A stretch of 34,477 nt of DNA from an uncultured Bacilli bacterium. Its GTDB lineage: Bacteria; Bacillota_I; Bacilli_A; RF39; UBA660. Under the pieces are notes generated by a model. It did not search any database. It had not been told where the DNA came from and saw nothing but the letters and a program-made list of their open reading frames with translations. Position numbers and translations under genes: made by a program. How positions within the stretch are numbered: the stretch's first letter is position 1; every line of letters starts with the position of its first letter. This document shows, piece by piece, positions 31,345 to 34,477 of this stretch. The stretch covers positions 1 to 34,477 of the forward strand of contig CALVHI010000010.1 of the NCBI GenBank assembly GCA_944327365.1, read 5' to 3'.

Positions 31345-32826
31345 ATGCGTGAGTTTACAGAGCAAGAAATGGTTAGAAGACAAAAATTAGATAAGTTAAA
31401 AGAATTGGGTATTGATCCTTTTGGACATCAGTTTACTGTTTCGGATTATTCTTTAGATTTGAAAGAACAGTATAAGGGATTATCTCATGATGAATTAGAA
31501 GATGAGAATATTATTGTTCAAGTAGCAGGAAGAATTATGTTTATTAGAAAAATGGGGAAAGCTAGTTTTTTCTCTATTAAAGATAAATTAGGGAATATTC
31601 AAGTGTATATTTCAATTAATGATGTTAAAGAAGAGGTTTATTCTTTGTTTAAAAGTGCGGATATTGGAGATATTGTTGGTATAAAAGGAAAGTTAATGCT
31701 TACGGGGACGGGTGAACTTACAATTAAGTGTATGGAATATACACATTTAGTTAAAGCTTTAAGACCACTTCCAGAAAAATATCATGGCTTAAACGATGTT
31801 GAAGAGAGGTTTAGAAGAAGATATGTTGATTTAATTATGAATGATGAGGCAAGAAAAATTGCTTTTGCTAGGCCAAAGATTATTCGTCTTATTCAAAATT
31901 ATTTAGATCAGTTGGGCTATGTTGAAGTAGAAACGCCAATATTAGGGACAATTTTAGGTGGAGCTGCAGCTAGGCCTTTTGTTACTCATCATAATGCTTT
32001 AAATATTGACATGTATCTTAGAATTGCAACTGAACTTAATTTAAAAAGATTACTTGTTGGGGGAATGGACGCTGTTTATGAGATTGGCAGAATATTTAGA
32101 AATGAAGGAATGGATAAGAAACATAATCCTGAATTTACAACCCTTGAACTTTATAAAGCCTTTAGTGATCTAGAAGGAATGATGGATATAACGGAGGGAA
32201 TTGTTAGTACATGTGCAATGGGACTTAATGGTACTTATGATGTAGAGGTTTTAGGTCATCAAATTTCTCTTGCCCCAAAATTTAGAAGAGTGCATATGGT
32301 TGATTTGATTCGTGAGAAGACAGGAATTGATTTTTTTCAAGTAAAGAGTTTGGAAGAGGCAAGAAAACTTGCTCAGGAAAATGAAATAGAGGTAGAAAGC
32401 CATTTTGGATTTGGGCATATTGTTAATGCTTTCTTTGAAAAATTTGTTGAAGATACGATTATAGAACCAACTTTTGTTTATGGACATCCAATTGAAATTA
32501 GTCCACTTGCTAAAAAAGATCCTAATGATCCCAGATTTACTCAAAGATTTGAATTGTTTATTGCTGGATGTGAATATGCTAATGCTTTTACGGAGTTAAA
32601 TGATCCAATTGATCAAGAGCAGAGATTTTTAGAACAGTTAAAAGAAAGAGAACTTGGTAATGAAGAAGCGAATGATATGGATATTGATTTTGTTGAAGCG
32701 TTAGAATATGGTATGCCTCCTGCTGGGGGACTTGGGATGGGAATAGATCGGTTAGTCATGCTTCTTACGGGTTGTGAGTCTATTCGTGAAGTAATTTTAT
32801 TTCCTTTAATGAAGCCAAAAGATTAG
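31345..32826 (+). CDS. lysS: Lysyl-tRNA synthetase, class II
   Basis: Charges tRNA-Lys. 493 residues from ATG 31345, which follows AGAGGTGAGGACC; an in-frame start at 31282 lies in the preceding terminator and is unlikely. N-terminal OB-fold anticodon-binding domain (about 55-150), then the class II catalytic core: motif 2 FRNEGMDKKHNPEFTTLE and motif 3 GLGMGIDRLVML. The KYHGLNDVEERFRRRYVDLI segment between them is family-typical. Confidence 0.97.
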   Translation: MREFTEQEMVRRQKLDKLKELGIDPFGHQFTVSDYSLDLKEQYKGLSHDELEDENIIVQVAGRIMFIRKMGKASFFSIKDKLGNIQVYISINDVKEEVYSLFKSADIGDIVGIKGKLMLTGTGELTIKCMEYTHLVKALRPLPEKYHGLNDVEERFRRRYVDLIMNDEARKIAFARPKIIRLIQNYLDQLGYVEVETPILGTILGGAAARPFVTHHNALNIDMYLRIATELNLKRLLVGGMDAVYEIGRIFRNEGMDKKHNPEFTTLELYKAFSDLEGMMDITEGIVSTCAMGLNGTYDVEVLGHQISLAPKFRRVHMVDLIREKTGIDFFQVKSLEEARKLAQENEIEVESHFGFGHIVNAFFEKFVEDTIIEPTFVYGHPIEISPLAKKDPNDPRFTQRFELFIAGCEYANAFTELNDPIDQEQRFLEQLKERELGNEEANDMDIDFVEALEYGMPPAGGLGMGIDRLVMLLTGCESIREVILFPLMKPKD

Positions 32827-32933
32827 AAAATAAGCCATACTTTTTTCTTTTTCACAAAAAATTCACAGAAAAATTGTAAATTTTTCTTTTTTTTTAAAAA
32901 AAATTGTATTATAATCTTTTTAGGAGGGAATTT

Positions 32934-34379
32934 ATGAAGAAGAAAGAAGAAAGAAGATATGGCTTATTAAAAGGCATTTTGATTATGATACTTATAGCTT
33001 TTGTTCTTACTTGGATTATACCAACCGGAGGTTATACTTCTACTGGTTATACTGAGATAGGGATGACAAGACTTGGCTTATATGATATTGCTTATACAAT
33101 TTATTATGCTTTATCATTTGGCATTGATAAAATTGTTGTGTTAATTGCCATTGCTTTATTTTATGGTGTACTTACAAGAACAAGTGCTTATGATAGAATT
33201 GTATCAGGAATTGCCAAGAAGTTAAATAAAAAGCTGGCAGTTGTACTGTTTTCCACTATTATTGCTATTTTAACTAGTTTGTTAACACAGACTTTTGTTG
33301 TATTAATTTTTATTCCATTTATTATTTCCATTTTAAATCGAATGAAATTAGATAAAATTACTATTTTAGCTACAACATTTGGGGCTGTATTAGTAGGACT
33401 TATGGGAGCTACTTATGGAACTGATGGTATTTCTATGTTTAATTATTATCTAGGATTTACAACAGCTTCACCAGATAGTTTGCCTTATTCGATTCCACCA
33501 GCTTTACTTGTTAGAGCAGGAATTTTAGTTATTGGCTTGATTTTATTTAATTTCTTTACTTTAACTCATATAAGTAAACAAGATGAAAAAAATGAAGATG
33601 CATTGATATTTGATGAACAAGTTGATTCTGAAAGAGAGCTTAAAACTAAGAATAGAATTCCGATTATTATTATAGGGGTAATATTATTAATCTTAGTTGT
33701 TTTAGGGTTTGTTAATTGGAATGATAATTTTGGTATTGAAGTATTTGATGATTTTCATGAGTTAATAACTGAAGATATTAAAATTGGGGATGATTTTTAT
33801 ATCTTTAAAAACTTACTAGGTACAGGTCTAACTGCTTTTGGATCATGGAATAATATTACAATTAGTGCTGTTTTATTACTCTTTACTTTCATTTTAGCTT
33901 TATGTTATCGCTTTAAAGTTAGTGATTTTGTTGAAGCGTCTATATCTAGTTTAAAAAAGATTATTGTTCCATCTCTTTGTATCGTTGGAGCTTATATGCT
34001 TATGATTGTAGTTTATCAGTCTACTTATGTTGCTACAATAGTTAGTAAGCTTCTTACTATAACAGAGAGCTTTAATATCGCAACAATGAGTTTATCTGCT
34101 TTGATTTTAAATATCTTTCATACTGACTTAGGATTTACTGGTTGGGTAATGGGAGCATTCTTACCAGTTGAATATGTAGATTATATGAATCCAGTTTATA
34201 CTATATTTACTTCTTTGTATGGTTTTGTTCAATTCTTTATTCCAACAAGTATGATTCTTGGAATTGGGCTTGTATCATTAAAAGTTAAATATAGTGAATG
34301 GTTAAAATATATTTGGAAGTTCTTACTTGGTATGCTTATATGCTTGCTAATTATATTTATTTTAATGTCAATTTTATAA
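32934..34379 (+). CDS. YfcC/DcuC-type membrane transporter
   Basis: 481 residues from ATG 32934, after AGGAGGG; an in-frame ATG upstream (32904) lies before the ribosome binding site. About 11-12 membrane helices. The start (LLKGILIMILIAFVLTWIIP followed by TGGY) is typical of the YfcC/DcuC (C4-dicarboxylate/basic amino-acid antiporter-like) group. The substrate cannot be assigned. A TATAAT lies at about 32910. Ends at a hairpin terminator. Confidence 0.8.
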   Translation: MKKKEERRYGLLKGILIMILIAFVLTWIIPTGGYTSTGYTEIGMTRLGLYDIAYTIYYALSFGIDKIVVLIAIALFYGVLTRTSAYDRIVSGIAKKLNKKLAVVLFSTIIAILTSLLTQTFVVLIFIPFIISILNRMKLDKITILATTFGAVLVGLMGATYGTDGISMFNYYLGFTTASPDSLPYSIPPALLVRAGILVIGLILFNFFTLTHISKQDEKNEDALIFDEQVDSERELKTKNRIPIIIIGVILLILVVLGFVNWNDNFGIEVFDDFHELITEDIKIGDDFYIFKNLLGTGLTAFGSWNNITISAVLLLFTFILALCYRFKVSDFVEASISSLKKIIVPSLCIVGAYMLMIVVYQSTYVATIVSKLLTITESFNIATMSLSALILNIFHTDLGFTGWVMGAFLPVEYVDYMNPVYTIFTSLYGFVQFFIPTSMILGIGLVSLKVKYSEWLKYIWKFLLGMLICLLIIFILMSIL

Positions 34380-34401
34380 AGGGGCTTATGCTTCTTTTTT
34401 T
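34380..34401 (+). terminator. Terminator of the transporter gene
   Basis: AGGGGC TTAT GCTTCT, with G-U pairs, then seven T residues. Confidence 0.65.
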
Positions 34402-34423
34402 GGTTCTTAAACATTGAGGAGTG

Positions 34424-34477
34424 ATGAAAGAAATTTTACCACTCTTTTATGTTTCTAAAAATATTAGTCGTAAGCAT
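34424..34477 (+). CDS. Start of a gene cut by the window edge
   Basis: An ATG after GAGGAGTG opens a frame that runs to the window end (18 codons, MKEILPLFYVSKNISRKH). Too short to identify; the good ribosome binding site suggests a real gene. Confidence 0.5.
   Translation, partial: MKEILPLFYVSKNISRKH

Noticed and set aside
1-34477. Use of the Mycoplasma code (TGA as tryptophan)
   Set aside because: All frames are full length for their families under the standard code, and tryptophan is written TGG throughout; no in-frame TGA is seen in the complete genes.

Overview
The window reads as a chromosomal segment of a strongly AT-rich Gram-positive bacterium of the Bacilli or Mollicutes-like side (an uncultured, gut-type RF39-like lineage would fit, but this is inference). 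Supporting signs are Firmicutes-type genes (RNase Y, two RNase J paralogues, YtxG/YtxH-like proteins, a Cse60-like protein, a MurJ/SpoVB-type flippase), AGGAGG-type ribosome binding sites, TTGACA-N17-TATAAT promoters, and hairpin/T-run terminators after most units. A sortase and a secreted sorting-signal protein imply a Gram-positive cell wall. The tmRNA tag ends in AFA rather than the usual LAA, recalling Mollicutes. All 36 complete chromosomal reading frames end in TAA or TAG; TGA is used as a stop only by the two small toxin-like frames at the left end.

Region by region. 1-900 holds two tandem copies of a roughly 400-bp cassette, each coding a 30-residue hydrophobic peptide with a convergent antisense RNA: a type I toxin-antitoxin-like module. 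900-5340 holds recA (with a LexA-like box), rny, and a Ku plus ATP-dependent ligase pair for end joining. 5340-9870 has rnjA, a 44-residue membrane peptide, trmL, a histidine-phosphatase-like gene without its catalytic His, a zinc ribbon protein and two unknowns. 9972-10339 is tmRNA on the minus strand. 10386-14349 has a tail-anchored unknown, an XRE regulator with a candidate operator, a deacetylase-like membrane protein, and a second, degenerate RNase J. 14406-17222 has a helical-bundle protein and a lipoprotein/acidic protein/YtxG/YtxH operon. 17362-19167 is a membrane-anchored surface protein with three InlB-type repeats. 19226-21666 is an M29 aminopeptidase-tyrS pair.

21739-28835 carries a Pro/Gly/Tyr-rich small protein, a secreted acidic protein, dinD (with a LexA-like box), a CinA/PncC-like protein, a Cse60-like protein, a MurJ/SpoVB flippase, a coiled-coil protein, trmB, and a 502-residue protein with two RxxxxH (HEPN-like) motifs. 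28839-31275 is a divergent pair: a class B-like sortase with a large cytoplasmic N-terminal extension, and a secreted protein ending in an SPETG sorting signal. 31345-34379 is lysS and a YfcC/DcuC-type transporter, and a truncated reading frame begins at the right edge.

Themes are DNA damage response (recA, Ku, ligase, dinD), RNA decay and ribosome rescue (rny, rnjA, rnjB, tmRNA), tRNA modification and charging (trmL, trmB, tyrS, lysS) and cell surface functions. The least ordinary items are the duplicated toxin/antisense cassette beside recA, the absence of TGA stops, the two-RxxxxH protein and the extended sortase with its neighbour.
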